DNA of 64,000 nucleotides from Diplodia intermedia. Lineage: Eukaryota > Ascomycota > Dothideomycetes > Botryosphaeriales > Botryosphaeriaceae. The notes beneath the pieces were generated by a model, which worked only from the letters and a program-made list of their open reading frames with translations, was not told the origin of the DNA and did no database searches. The stretch covers positions 744,001-808,000 of the forward strand of contig JAKEKT010000001.1 in assembly GCA_021495925.1 (NCBI GenBank), in the 5' to 3' direction. This document shows, piece by piece, positions 11,107 through 22,565 of this stretch (position 1 is its first letter; every line of letters starts with the position of its first letter). Made by a program: the position numbers and the translations under genes.

Positions 11107-13772
11107 CTATCTGCCGTCCCCGTCCACCTCCGGGCTCAATCGCTGCGCCGCGGCCGACACGTCGTCGACCACGTACGCCGTCCGCGGCCGCTCCCTCTCG
11201 CCGCTCAGGTCCACCTCGGTCGCCTGGCTGTACTGGCTGGTGGCGCTGGCGACGCTGGTCGAGTAGCGCAGCGGCTGCTCGCGCGCGACGCCGAGCATGG
11301 CACCGGCGCCCGTGCCGCCGCCGCCGCTGCCGCCTTCGCCGTCGCCGTCATCGTCGTTGATGGGGCCGCGGCTGAGCCGGTGCGGGCGGTCGTCGTCGGG
11401 CGTGTACGCTCTGCCGACGTCGGCCACCTGCACCGTCGGCGGGAAGGGGAGGTCGTCGTCGAAGAGGTCGTGGTCGCGCACCGACGGCGCGTTCAGCGTG
11501 ACGGTGCCCATCGAGTCGGACGAAGGCCTGGCGCGGGGGAAGCCGGGGCGGAGCTGGGCGGGGTGTTGTGGCGGGGACTGTCGCTGTTGTTGGTGGTGCT
11601 GCAGGCGATATTCATCGGCTTCGTCGAGCGGCCACGTGCCTGTCGCCACGGGGCCGCTTGCGCGGGAGGCGGCGGGGAAGCGCTGGGGTGATTGTGAGAA
11701 GCGGTGTGGGGGGCTGCCCGAGCCTCCGCGAAGGCGAGGGCTGTTGTTGCTGCCGGCGGCTCCTCCTCCGTAGTTCCAGCGGTCGAAGCGGCTGTCTGTT
11801 GGAGGCATGAGGGGACCGCCATCGACGTGGCCGCCGCCCAACGCCATCAGGGTCTCGTAGTCAGCGGCTGGGTGGTTGTTCGTTGGACCGAAGGAGCCGT
11901 TGCGCATAAAGGCTGGCGGGCTGCCGCCGAATGCAGGATCTGGGCTACCGATACGTGATTCCATGTTACTGAGGCGTCGGTCCAGGACTATCAGGCTGTC
12001 CAGGCCGGTGCTGGGTCGGTTCATGCGGGCCTCGTGCTCCTCGAGGCGCGATAGACGGCGGTCCAGGCGATCGAGCAGGTTGAGGGCCGCGTGGTCGCTG
12101 CCACCGCCGACGCCACCAAAGCCCATGTTGACGCCCGCATTGTCGACGCTCCCGCGGAGCGTGGTGCCGGCCGAGGACTGCGGACGCATGCGCGGCGTTG
12201 CGCCAGGGTCGACCTCGTCGAGCCGGCCCAGGCGCTGTGTCAATCGCTCGAGCAGGTCGTCGCGGCGCGGCGCCTCCTCGAGGTACGACAGGCGGCGGTC
12301 GAGCGAAACGAGTAGATCAACGACCTTGTCGAGCTTCTCTTCCGTACCGCGCGTGGAAGGCGCGCCAGACGGCACGTTGGAGGCCGGTGGAGAAGAGACA
12401 ATAGCTCCGGCTGCAGACGGGGGCAGCGCGGGCACCGGCGGAACGTCTCCGTTTGACCTGTACTTTTCCGACTTGAGGTGGGCCGCCTTGGGTGATTCGG
12501 GCAGGAGTAGGTGGTCCTTGGACAAAGCTGCAGTGGTGCCAGAGATGGCACTGTGCGGAGCAGATTGCGCCTCGAGATCGATCTTCTTCTTTTCGGACGG
12601 CGAGAAGTCGGTCTTGAGGTTGAGCGAACGCTTGGTGCTGGGGCTGTACTCGTTGATTGTTGACGCCTTGTCCAGGGTTTGCACGCTGTCGTACTTTCTG
12701 ATTTGCACACGCTTCGAGTCGATGGCTTTTGGAGCGTACGGGCCACGTGCGTATTGGCCAGGGCCCTTTGCGCCGTTGGGAATATGGAAGCGTCGATCGA
12801 CTCGCACGATGAGGTACAGGTAGATGACGATTATCTCAAGAGTGAAGTTGAAGACGTAGAAGCATGCCTTCGAGTAGTACGACGGAAGTGGCTGCGTTAG
12901 TGGCACTGGGTCCAAGTACGCCGTGGCGCATCGGAAAGCGGCACCCAAACACAGGATGAAGGTTGCGGCGAGGAGCACGACAATCTTGCTACGCCACCTC
13001 CCAAGTCCGAATTTCTCTAGCCGCTTTCTGCGCGGGAGAATGAGACCGAGTAGAGTCAACGGAATGGGTAGGAATGAAACGTATGCGAAGAATGTCGAGC
13101 AGTACAGCTGGATACTACGGTCGATGCGTCTCGTGTTGGTGTCGAGCGTGTAGAAAGACTGTACGGTGACGGTGATGACCATGATCAGGGTGAGCACAGT
13201 CACGACGTAGGTCAACTTGAAGAACATGCCGAAACGGAATGACCAGCCCAGCCGAGGGTGCTGGGCCCGCATTAGGCGCTGCGTGAAGATCAAGTTGATG
13301 ATGTAGATTAGCAGCACGCCGGCGGCGACGAATATCTGCGCGGCTATCGCCAGTCTGATATTGGTGGGTCTTGTGGATGATGCAATGCGTAGGACGCAGG
13401 TTACAACCCTGCACATGCAGAAGCCTTTGGAAACGTTAGTCCCAAAACTTCACCGACTGGCAAATTGACGACGAGGAAGACTGACCGAACATCAGCAAAG
13501 TCAGCATGAATTTGTGGCCTTGCTTTTGGTTTTTCTGGAACGTGGCCATATGACCGATTGCACCGCCGATGAAGAGGGCGAGGAAGACGGCGGTGATGGG
13601 GATGTCCACGGATTCTTCCAGCCGGCCGCCGAGGGACCATGTTTGCGGCGGATACGGCGGTCCCGGCGGAGGACCTTGTTGTGCCCCCGCCTACACCAAG
13701 AATGTTAGCGAAAGAGCTTCTTGCAGCGCGTGTGAATTCACTTACCTGGCCCTGGCCTCCCTGCGAAGTCAT
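11107..13772 (-). CDS. Seven-helix membrane protein, DUF3112 / fungal family C-like receptor type
   Basis: A protein of 849 residues from three exons: 13772-13746, 13690-13486 and 13424-11107. Introns of 55 and 61 bp show donor GTAAGT or GTCAGT and branch points CTAAC/ACTAAC. After a Pro-rich N-terminus, residues about 35-310 contain seven hydrophobic helices. These include DIPITAVFLALFIGG, IAAQIFVAAGVLLIYIINLIF, a segment around LTYVVTVLTLIMVITV, and TLEIIVIYLYLIVR. This layout matches the fungal DUF3112 family that annotators often call family C-like GPCR; ligand and signalling are unknown. The cytosolic tail of more than 500 residues is low-complexity but carries repeated amphipathic LDRRLSxLE segments. 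Family assignment is from memory of the pattern, so moderate confidence. Confidence 0.65.
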
Positions 13773-14804
13773 GATGAGTGCTCAAGGGAGGGGACACACG
13801 AGAGGCGGCGGCGTGAGAGCCGCAGACTTTGGGGAAGGAAGCGAGGGAGCGGAAGGAAAAGAGAGAGCGGAAAGGGAAGTGGCAGAGCTTGGGCAGAAAA
13901 GGTGGGAAACAATCATAAGGCCAGCGGAGAGGGGAAGCAGGCAACGCGTACATGCATATATGCAGACATCGTCGAGTTACGCCACACCAGCGGAAGTCCG
14001 ACGCAGATTGGTGGTTAGCGCTTCGGACTCCGGCGCGGGGGGATCTGATGTTGGTAGACTAGGATCAGGCCGAAGCCACGAACCCTGCAAGTAAGACTCA
14101 TATCAGCGGGCACAGCAGCAACGCCTCTGCATGGCTCAGCACCGGCCCGCGCGCGCTGGGGCGTTGGGGCGTTGGGGAGAGCGATTGCGGCATGGTTGCA
14201 TCTGTGCTGCCCGAGTCTACGGTGAGTCGAGGCCGGGCGAGGTGGTGATTCGGCTCGGCTGCCACCCGCTGCTGCAGCAACCCACGTAGCCATCGGCCGA
14301 GCTCCGCTTGCCGGTTGTGCCACATACGACAAGCAACAGCCTAACCTCAGGCAGCACTCCGCCCTCGCTCGATTAGCTTCGTGTGTGACGCAGCGCATGC
14401 ACTGCTTGGCTAGGTTCGAGCTTCGTCTGACGTCGGGCCCGCCGATCAAGCTTCGCCGTGTGTTACCCTCCATCCAGGCTGTTGCTGACCGTCACGTGTA
14501 TCTTGTCGACAGCCGCAGCCGCAGCCGCAGATCGGCGCTCACGAGTCTCGGGCCGCGTGCCTCGTGTGGGCCTATAATTAGCTGTAAGCTTGGTTGCGCC
14601 TGCTCGTCTCGAGTCCTCGGCCGAAGCAAGCCTGCCTGTATTGATCGTGTGCTGAAGTAGTTACAAACCCTCCCATCGCTTGAACTTATAAAATTCCGCA
14701 AATCAAGCTATCTGGCCTTTTTTCATGTTAGCACCTGCCATTAGCGAGCTGCAAACCCCCACGTCGCAAAGAGTCGCTGCCGCCGTCGTCACCATATCCT
14801 AATG
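13773..14804. other. Intergenic region upstream of the DUF3112-type gene
   Basis: About 1.0 kb holding the promoter of the minus-strand membrane protein and the 3' flank of the next minus-strand gene. A short CCGCAG repeat occurs near 14513-14530. No gene or RNA is recognised. Confidence 0.55.
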
Positions 14805-17578
14805 TCACTGGAGGAACGGCGGGTCGAGTAAAAGCGATGGCAAGCGGCCGCCGTCCTTGACTGTAACCGTTCCCACGACCCGAGGCTGAGTACTATCCGC
14901 TGCATCTGGGGTGGCATTTCGCCGCTGACTGTACTGCTCATCGCGTATGTATGGGTGTGCAAAGCCTGAGTTATTCGCGATCCCCGCCGCCTGTGTGGAC
15001 AGAGCCACTAGACCAACGCCATTGCCATTAGTGACGGGGCTAATGTGATCCCCAGCTGGATGCTCATCATCCGAGGCAAACAACTTTCGTTGAGCTGCGC
15101 TGAAGTAGTCTCGAGTGCTTTCGCTGACCATTATCCGCGACCTTCTCCTGATCGCCGACTTCCGACCTTCTGATACCGCATTCCGAGCGAATATTACGCC
15201 TGTCGAAGAATGGAGGGGCGTCTGAACTGGACGTCGAGAGGCGCTTTCGGCAAACGAGGAAACTCCTGGGCAAAGGAGTCAGTCAGTAAGCGGCAAGTGG
15301 TGAGGTATCTTCACCTTCAGGAGTGTGGTCGATGGGTTCCAGCTGCTGGCACTCTATCAGCAAGTCAGTCGGTCAGCACAACGCGAAATAGATTCCCAGC
15401 AGCGATGAACTCAAGGGTGCTGTGCAGGACTTGCAAGGACAGAAAGTGGCAAGCAACAGAACCTTTCGGGTATGTTGTGTAACGGCGGCTGGAATTCCCC
15501 GAATCCTCCGCCGTGCCATGTCCCGTGCGTTGCCTGGATGGGACTGGTACTGCCATCGCTGCCGCAACCAGCTGCCGCTTTTCTGGAACCAAAGCCTCAG
15601 GTGACATGACCGACTTCGTCCTCTTCTTCCTATCATCAGGATCATCTAGCAGCCTTGATGTCGCAGGAGGCGTAAACTCTATTTCTTCTTGAACCTCCAT
15701 CCACATGCCTGAAGACTGCATGCGCGCAGCTTGTCCAGGTCGTGTCATTTCCACGGCAATATTCCCCAGGCCCCCACGATATTGACTTTCTCTCAGAGAT
15801 GCCGAAGCGTCATGTTGACCTAAGGCAGGTTCCCTCCTGGAGTGCTTGGGAGTGCTGCGAATTCGGTCCGAAACAGTCCCTGAGGCACTCAAGATGTCGG
15901 GGCTACCCTCGTAAGTGTTATCACCTGCTCGCTCAACGAGTGGATTCCCCGCATCGGCCACACATGCCCCGTCCCCAGTCGTCGAGTCGGAAGAGCTGCC
16001 AGCTTCCGATGAGGATCCATCACCTGCTTTCTGACCCAACTCGTGATTTTCCATTTCGCATGGTCTCTCTATTTCCTCCTCTTCTCCCTCGTCTTCTTCC
16101 TCCACCGTGTCCGGCCTTACCGGTGCAGTATTCTTGGCCATCTGGAACGCCGTCGTGGGGATTAAGTTGCGCCTTGTCGATGGTTCGGTCATGGGCGCCA
16201 TTCGTCTCTCATGCCAGCCAATGCTGACATCTCTGTCCGCGCGATCCCTTTGGCCCTGTTCCTGTCCCAAGTTCTCATTGTAATGAGGATGGCTGGGCGT
16301 TATCCGGATACTTCTCTCTGGGCTATCGAGCAATGACACAACGACACCATCACCGAAGAGATCCTCCGAACGCTCTCGAGGCGCGGCGCCCAGGCCGTGG
16401 AGCGAACTCATCCCGCGCATTTCAACTTCTGTTTGGGCCGACTGATCCGGAGCTTGCAGCCCTCCTTGGACAAGTTCAAGGCCGCCTGCTGGAGGTGCAC
16501 GGCTTCTTTGGACTCTCCGCACTCTCTTAAGTTTTGATGGCACCGAGAGTTCCGATCCCGCAAAGCCATCGGCTACCGGCCTGTATTTGCGCACGAACTT
16601 CCGCTTTCCCTTTTCCACCGGTTTCGGGATCTGGAACATTGACAAGTCAAGAGCCGTGGGAGGGAGTTTTGGCACGCGGATCATTTGCTTCAACGTGCTC
16701 AGGCGTTGCGTAGGCTTTGTGGCGTCTGCTGTGCCGCGATTCTCGGCCGCAGACGTGCGTTGCGCCTCGCTGTCCTCGACGGGGTCCGACGTCTGTGACA
16801 GGGCTTCCCCGTCGGTTCCATGATCCTACGGTAAGATGCGTTAGCAGGAGAGGTGTAGCTTCCACCCACGCGTACTTACGTCAGCTGTCAAGTCTCCCTC
16901 GACATCTACATAAACAGAGGCACGCCCCAGGGGTAGCTGGGAGACGGCCGGGCCGGCCGAGTCCAGTTGCCGATCCCACCGAGGATGTGTCGAAGTTTCT
17001 CCGTACGCGCCAGTTATCGCGCGTTGCGCGATAGACACATTAGCCGCCTCCGAAGCCGCCACGGCTGTGCCGCAATCACTCCTGACCCTATTCCTGCGCG
17101 CTCCATCGACAGCATCGCAAGACACGGCTTTTGGGACTGGAGAGGTTGAAAGTCCACTGCGATGGCCACTGCGATTCCTGCCTTGTGCTGTGCAACCTGA
17201 GACGGGATTCCGCGCGCCAACTCCTCCGCCGGAGCCCTCGGCGCTCATTCCTTGGACATGGTGCAATGGAGGACGGTGGACGCTTGCGGATCCGCTGGCT
17301 TGTGGTGGTTGGTTGCGGGTGGACTGCTGCTGGGCGGGAGCGGAGAGCTCGCCGGTCTTGGCGGCTGCCCTGTCGGTGGGCAAACTGCTCCGCGATAACA
17401 CCACGCGCGGCTGCGAGACATGCGGCGCCGGATCTGTGGCCCAGGGCGATCGGACAGCCGCATGTTCGTCAGCAGCGCCGACAGGGCGGCGGCAGCGCTT
17501 TGGTGGAGGGATTGCTGGCCGTACGAGTCTGTGCTTGCGCCACCCAGATTTGCGTGCAGCAGCAGGTGAGACAAGCAT
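14805..17578 (-). CDS. Large intrinsically disordered protein of unknown function
   Basis: I do not recognise this protein. The model is 17578-16880, 16825-15463, 15353-15315 and 15265-14805 (853 residues), in phase throughout. Introns one (54 bp, GTAAGT) and three (49 bp, GTGAAG with CTTACTGAC and CCCAG) are good. Intron two (GTTCTG...GATAG) has a weak donor and its 5' edge is uncertain. The chain is rich in Ser, Glu, Arg and Pro, with a basic patch (KGKRKFVRKYRP), an acidic run (EEEDEGEEEEIE) and SPERS/TPPATS-type phosphorylation-like sites, which suggests a nuclear or chromatin-associated protein, but that is inference. The start is unsure: the frame is open back to about 17822, ATG 17578 is the first good one, and ATG 17248 (MSAEGSGGG) is the conservative alternative. 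It is divergent from YVC1. Confidence 0.58.
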
Positions 17579-17955
17579 CGTGCAGGAGGGCGATCCGGCA
17601 AGCTGGATCTGGGAGCATAAGGCTGGGAGCGTCGACGGGCAAAGGAGAGGCAGGCGGCGGCTGGCGTGGCCAGGGTGCTGGGGGCGAGACGAGGGAGCCG
17701 CGGATTTGCAAGGGTCCACGCGCCTGTCGCGTCTGCAGCGGCCCGTCGCGCGTGCGGCAGCACGGCGGCCAGGGACAAGCGCGCGTCCACGACTCGCGGC
17801 AGAGGGGACCTGAGGATGGCCTCTGCGGGGTGGAGATCAGTAAGAGCGGTCAGTAGTGAGTTTTAAAAACTTCTGGCGTGGCCAGCGCGGTCGTCGCCGA
17901 ACGCACCTTCCTCATCATCCACCTGTCATCTGCGTCGAAAAAGGAAGTCGCAGTC

Positions 17956-18878
17956 ATGGCAGCAGAATACAAGCTCACCACGCCTCTCCCTGACGTCCCC
18001 GACATCAGGGATGACGAGTCGTTCAGCGATGTCGCCCGCAAGCTGTCGTAGTACGTGGCCCCTTTTCCCCAGACCTCACCCACCACCAATCCATCCCATT
18101 TTCATCTCAATATCCCCGGGGTGGGGCGGAAACCCCTCGCGGGTAGATCTGAAGGCTCTTGCGAGCCGCTCGCTGCCCTGTTGAGGTCGCTTGACCCCCC
18201 TAATGGAGATAGCCGCCCGACCAGAGCCCAGATCCGGACCCTCGAGCACTGACCGGAATGCCAGTTACATCATTGAGGCCGTCGACTCGCCCCTCGGCTG
18301 GGAGGATCTCCGCAGCAGCAAGCACATGAAGAAGTTGCAGCCTCTCATCAGCAAGCTCTCCAATGAGGTCCACCACGAGGCCATTGTTGCTGCTCTGCTG
18401 TAAGTACCACCGTGTTCCTCGCTCTCGCATCTTCTGACAAGTGCGGCTCCCGGAAAACTGCGGCTCCAGGCACCGTCTCGCCAACGGGACGTCGCTAGCC
18501 TTGCACAGGCAAGCACTCCCGTACGGCAATTGACTGGCCTGAGTGCTGCAGCTTTCTGGAAGCCCCTTCTACAGTGCTCTCAAGGGTCATTTCCGCGCTA
18601 TTGAGAGCGATGATGACCGCGGCATTAATGAGTCGCGCGGTCTTGCGTGCGAGGTTGTGGCCTGGCAATTCGTGCTCACCCTTTCAGAGAGGGAGGCGCT
18701 TGACTACCTGCTGTTCGAGCTTCCGAAGCCCGACGACAAGCATGATGACTCGGACGACGAGGAGTCACGTGTTGCGACTCGTGGACGCGCCAATGGCAAC
18801 GGCCATCACTCTCATGGAGAGCCCACCGAGAGGACTGGGCTTCTGTCGGAACACCGCACTGCTGACCATGGGACTGCT

Positions 18879-18914
<36 letters not shown>

Positions 18915-21677
18915 GCCCGCCGCTCGAAGTCGAGATCTTCCTCTCACTCCACCAACCACCACATCCCTGGCGAGGAGTATGAAGCCACGGGGGGCGAAGG
19001 CTTTGCCGATCCTTTCTTGAACCTCAACACCCTTGAGATCGCTGCTGTTGCTGGTGCTAAGAAATTCCTCAGCCAGAGATGTATCCAGGATATCATCAAT
19101 GGCATCTGGAGCGGTGAGATCGTCTTCTGGGAGAAACTCACGGTCGGTGCCGTTAAGAAGCCCAAGTACTACAACAAGCAGTAAGTAACGAGTCTCGCCG
19201 AAGGGAGCACAAGAGCGCCGATGCGCTTGATACTCAATGTGTCTGGTTCACCGCTGACTAGTTCCCAGCTTGGGCGATCCGTGGTGCCGTCTTCGCGTGC
19301 CGCGGTACATGAAGACCTTCGAGATCTTCTTCTTTTTGTGCTTCCTGGGACTCTTTTATGTGGTGTCCATCCAGCGCGACATGAAGAACATCACTGTTGC
19401 CGAGGTCATCTTTTATTTCTTCATTGCCGGCTTTGCCTTCGACGAATGCAAGTCAATCCGTTCTAGTAGTCCTGCATCAAGTCTAACGTCAGTCTAGGGA
19501 GCGAGTTCCGGGAGGCAGGTGCTCACTTCTATGCAACTGACATCTGGAGTCTTTGGGACATCGGAATCATCATTGTCGGTCTCGTTTTCTTCATCACTAG
19601 TAGGTGGCCGATTCTACAGAAAGCGACAATGAGACAATGGCTGACTGTCTGAAGGAATGATTGGCCTGGCACACGAGGACGAGCAGCTGCTGGAGATTTC
19701 GTACAGCATTCTTGCCCTCCACTCGCTCTTCTTGACTCCGCGGTAGGTTCTGTCAGCCGTGTTGCCTGCAGTTGACGAGCTGACCTGTCCTTGCAGTATT
19801 TTCTCGCTGCTCAGCTTGAATCCATACTATGGAACCTTGGTGAGTGGCAAGATGCATGCGGCGTTTTTCAGCTACTGACGTAGATCTAGCTACCCTGTCT
19901 TAAGGAAATGGTAGGGTTCTGCCTGCAACGAGGCGGTATTGCCGGCAGCCAGCTGACAGGAACTAGGGCAAACAAATTATCAAGTTTTTGGGCTTCGTTC
20001 TCATCATCTACCTTGGTAGGTGCTCAGACCGTGGAACCATTCCTGGTTGCTGCTGCCTTTTGTGGGGCGCGGAGATGGCTGACTCTGGACGATTGTTACT
20101 GCAGGCTTCTTCACGACCTTTGCTTTGCTTGCGCGCGGCCATGTTGCCTTGCGCGACACATCCATTACGGTGCTGAAGGTCTTTTTTGGGTAAGCGACTA
20201 TGACGCACTGTGCAGGTCGTGCTCCGCTAACGCGTTCATCTACAGTGGCGGAGTCATCGGATTTGTAGGTTTTCCCGTCCGCAAGATTGCACAGACTGTG
20301 GCTGACGTTGCTCCCTAGGACATCGCTCCAAAAATGTGAGTCCAGCCCCGCTCTGTGTGTTGGTGACGATGCTAATCTCAACAGATCCCCATATCTCGGT
20401 CTCCCCGTCATGGTCGGTATACCCTGTGGCCCACGTCGCGCTGCGCCAGCTGACTTTGGCGTAGATCGTCTTTGTTTGCATGACAAATCAGCTTCTGATC
20501 ACGTCGATGATGGCATATGTCAATACCAGCTTGCGGCAGGTAAGTTTTGTGGAGTGGAGTCATGGTCTAGGGTGGGGGCGGTGAAGGAATAGCCGCGCTG
20601 CATTCATTTTTGGAAAGGCTATGCCGCCTCCCCCATGTCGCCTGGGCAAAGCGCTGGCTAAGCGAGGGATCGATTGGCTCACGATTCTTGGTGACAGGTG
20701 CTCGACTCGTCGCGTGAAGAATACCTCTATGTGTAAGGGCTTAAACGCGAGGCGGACTCGGGCAGCGCGACCGCTAATGCAGGCGCAGGTACTCGATCTA
20801 CGTGCTCGAAGCCTCCACTTCGAACAAGCTGGCTTATTTCTTCCCACCCTTTGTGAGTTTCCCCGATGATAGCACTCCAGCGCGACTATTGGCGCTACAA
20901 GCGCTCGGTGCCGCAGCACAGCCCTTGAGACGGCCTGATTCCAGCCAACAGGGTCGTCCACAGCAGCGAGAATGCTTGCCTGTTGCTACAATTTCGTGCA
21001 GCATGCAATGCACTGATGCCGTTGCAAGCATGGCGGTGCGGCGTGCTGCCAGATTGTGGACGACGTTGGTGGCGAAGCATTTGACGTGCTGCCATTCGCT
21101 GGGGCCCGCTCAAGCCACAAATAGGGCTGCATAGCCTGCGTGAAGCCGCATGCCGGACGCGAGATGATGAACTGCACGCTAACGTCAACCACAGAACCTC
21201 GTCCCCGTGGTGCTCTTCCGTCCGATCCTAATGGTCTTGCCTTCGCGCGCCGCGCGCGCAGCGCGTATCGTACTCCTCAAAGCCACTCACGCGCCGTTTG
21301 TTGGCATTATTTGGGCATATGAGCACTGGCAAGACTACGTCTGGAAGAAGAACGTGGCACAGCGCGGGACGCCGGGCATCGAAACCATGGGCGGCAGACA
21401 GGCACCTGCAACCAACGGTGGACTGCCGGCACGTCCAGTAAAGACAGGCATGTCGGGCAAGTCGTCGGCGGTGCCGGCATCGCTCGTGCAGGCGTCCAGG
21501 CGCAACCCACGGGTTGCGCGCCCGCGTCCAGAGCTGAGCAGCGGCGTGCGCGCCGGTACGGTCGCCCCGGCCCCTACCGACGCCAGCGGCAGCGAGACGA
21601 TGCGGCTGCTGAAGGAGCTCTCGGCGCAGGTTGAGGAGCTGCGGGCGACGGTGGTAAAGCAACAGGGAGCAGAGTAG
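17956..21677 (+). CDS. YVC1: Vacuolar TRP-type cation channel Yvc1
   Basis: Releases Ca2+ from the vacuole on osmotic or stretch stimuli. Seventeen exons give a phase-consistent protein of 707 residues: 17956-18050, 18265-18399, 18575-19180, 19269-19447, 19498-19599, 19655-19742, 19797-19839, 19890-19910, 19968-20016, 20105-20189, 20246-20264, 20319-20335, 20385-20412, 20465-20539, 20698-20732, 20789-20852 and 21195-21677. The cytosolic N-terminus carries AIESDDDRGINESRG, a Yvc1 hallmark, and an acidic insert with an Asn-Gly repeat. The helices include MKTFEIFFFLCFLGLFYVV, WSLWDIGIIIVGLVFFI and KFLGFVLIIYL. The pore region has the FFTTFALLARG and IPYLGLPVM segments. A last helix leads to a tail that ends in a predicted coiled coil (LLKELSAQVEELRATVVKQ). 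The intron after exon 4 is GC-AG (GCAAGT at 19448). The junction at exon 3 (acceptor at 18574) is the least certain. Confidence 0.88.
18879..18914 (+). repeat. In-frame AACGGC hexanucleotide repeat in YVC1
   Basis: Six perfect AACGGC units encode Asn-Gly repeats in the acidic, disordered loop of the channel's N-terminal domain. Hexamer repeats keep the frame when their number changes. Confidence 0.9.
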
Positions 21678-22565
21678 ACGGCGGGTGGAAGGCGGAGTAG
21701 GCCGCTCCGGGCGCAGCGCTACGGCGGCGTGGGCGCGAAGTGGAGGAGCGGCGGGAGACGGCGGCCGGGACGAGCGGTGCGCGGTGCGGAGAGGGCTGCC
21801 GGGGAGCGGCAGGATGCGGCGATCGTGCTGGAGCAGACCAGACAAAATTCGTAGGTAGGCACAGGCACAATCCACGCCTAGGCATCCGCGGTGCCGCGGG
21901 CGCCGGCAGCATCAACGTCTCGGTGCTTGCGTGTGTGTGTGTGCGGCGGCAGCCAGATTCGGACCGCTGGGCGCGCTGCGGAACCCTTTCGCTGGGCCCC
22001 GCTAGTACGTCCACTACTCAGGACTCACGACCCCTGCTGCGCCAGCCGGGCATGCCCGCGCCCCAGCCGGCACGGGCACCAACGCCTGTTTTCAACGCCC
22101 TGCAGCTACGCACTTCAGCATTGGCAAGCAGCCAGCATGCGCAGCGCCTCGATCGTCGCCCTTCGAGAACGCGCGCTTTACCGCTCGCCGCGGCTCGCTC
22201 GACCGGGCCCTGGGCAGGCGAGATGCCTGCGCCCAAGTCAAGTCCAGAATTCTGCCTCGCCTGCCCCATGTCTGCTCCCCACCTCACCGCCCCAAATGTA
22301 GCAAAAATACTATCATCTCGTCTGTCTGTCCCAGCGGAAGGGATACGCTTTCACCTCTTGTTATATATCTCCCGCGCGCAGGCCGGCCTCCCAAATCACT
22401 GCCAGCACGCACTCACCACCACACTCTTCGGCTCTCTTTCCAATCCACACCACAGCTTCGCCGGCTGGACGCCTGAGATCTCTGCGCTGCGCAACCCAGA
22501 TCCTACTGATCGCCGCTTCCGCATCGTTTGTCTGATCTATCTTGTTCGGCAAGCCAGCCCTCGCC
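21678..22565. promoter_or_regulatory. Promoter region of the C2H2 transcription-factor gene
   Basis: An interval of 888 bp between YVC1 and the C2H2 gene. TTATATATC at 22361-22369 lies about 200 nt before the ATG and fits a TATA box. Upstream of it the DNA is GC-rich and no gene is recognised. Confidence 0.5.

Noticed and set aside
17245..17790. Alternative minus-strand frame ending MSKE at the 5' side of the disordered-protein gene
   Set aside because: It stops before the first intron and is Ser/Pro/Leu-biased. Only the other frame reaches the GTAAGT donor at 16879 in phase with the downstream exon.
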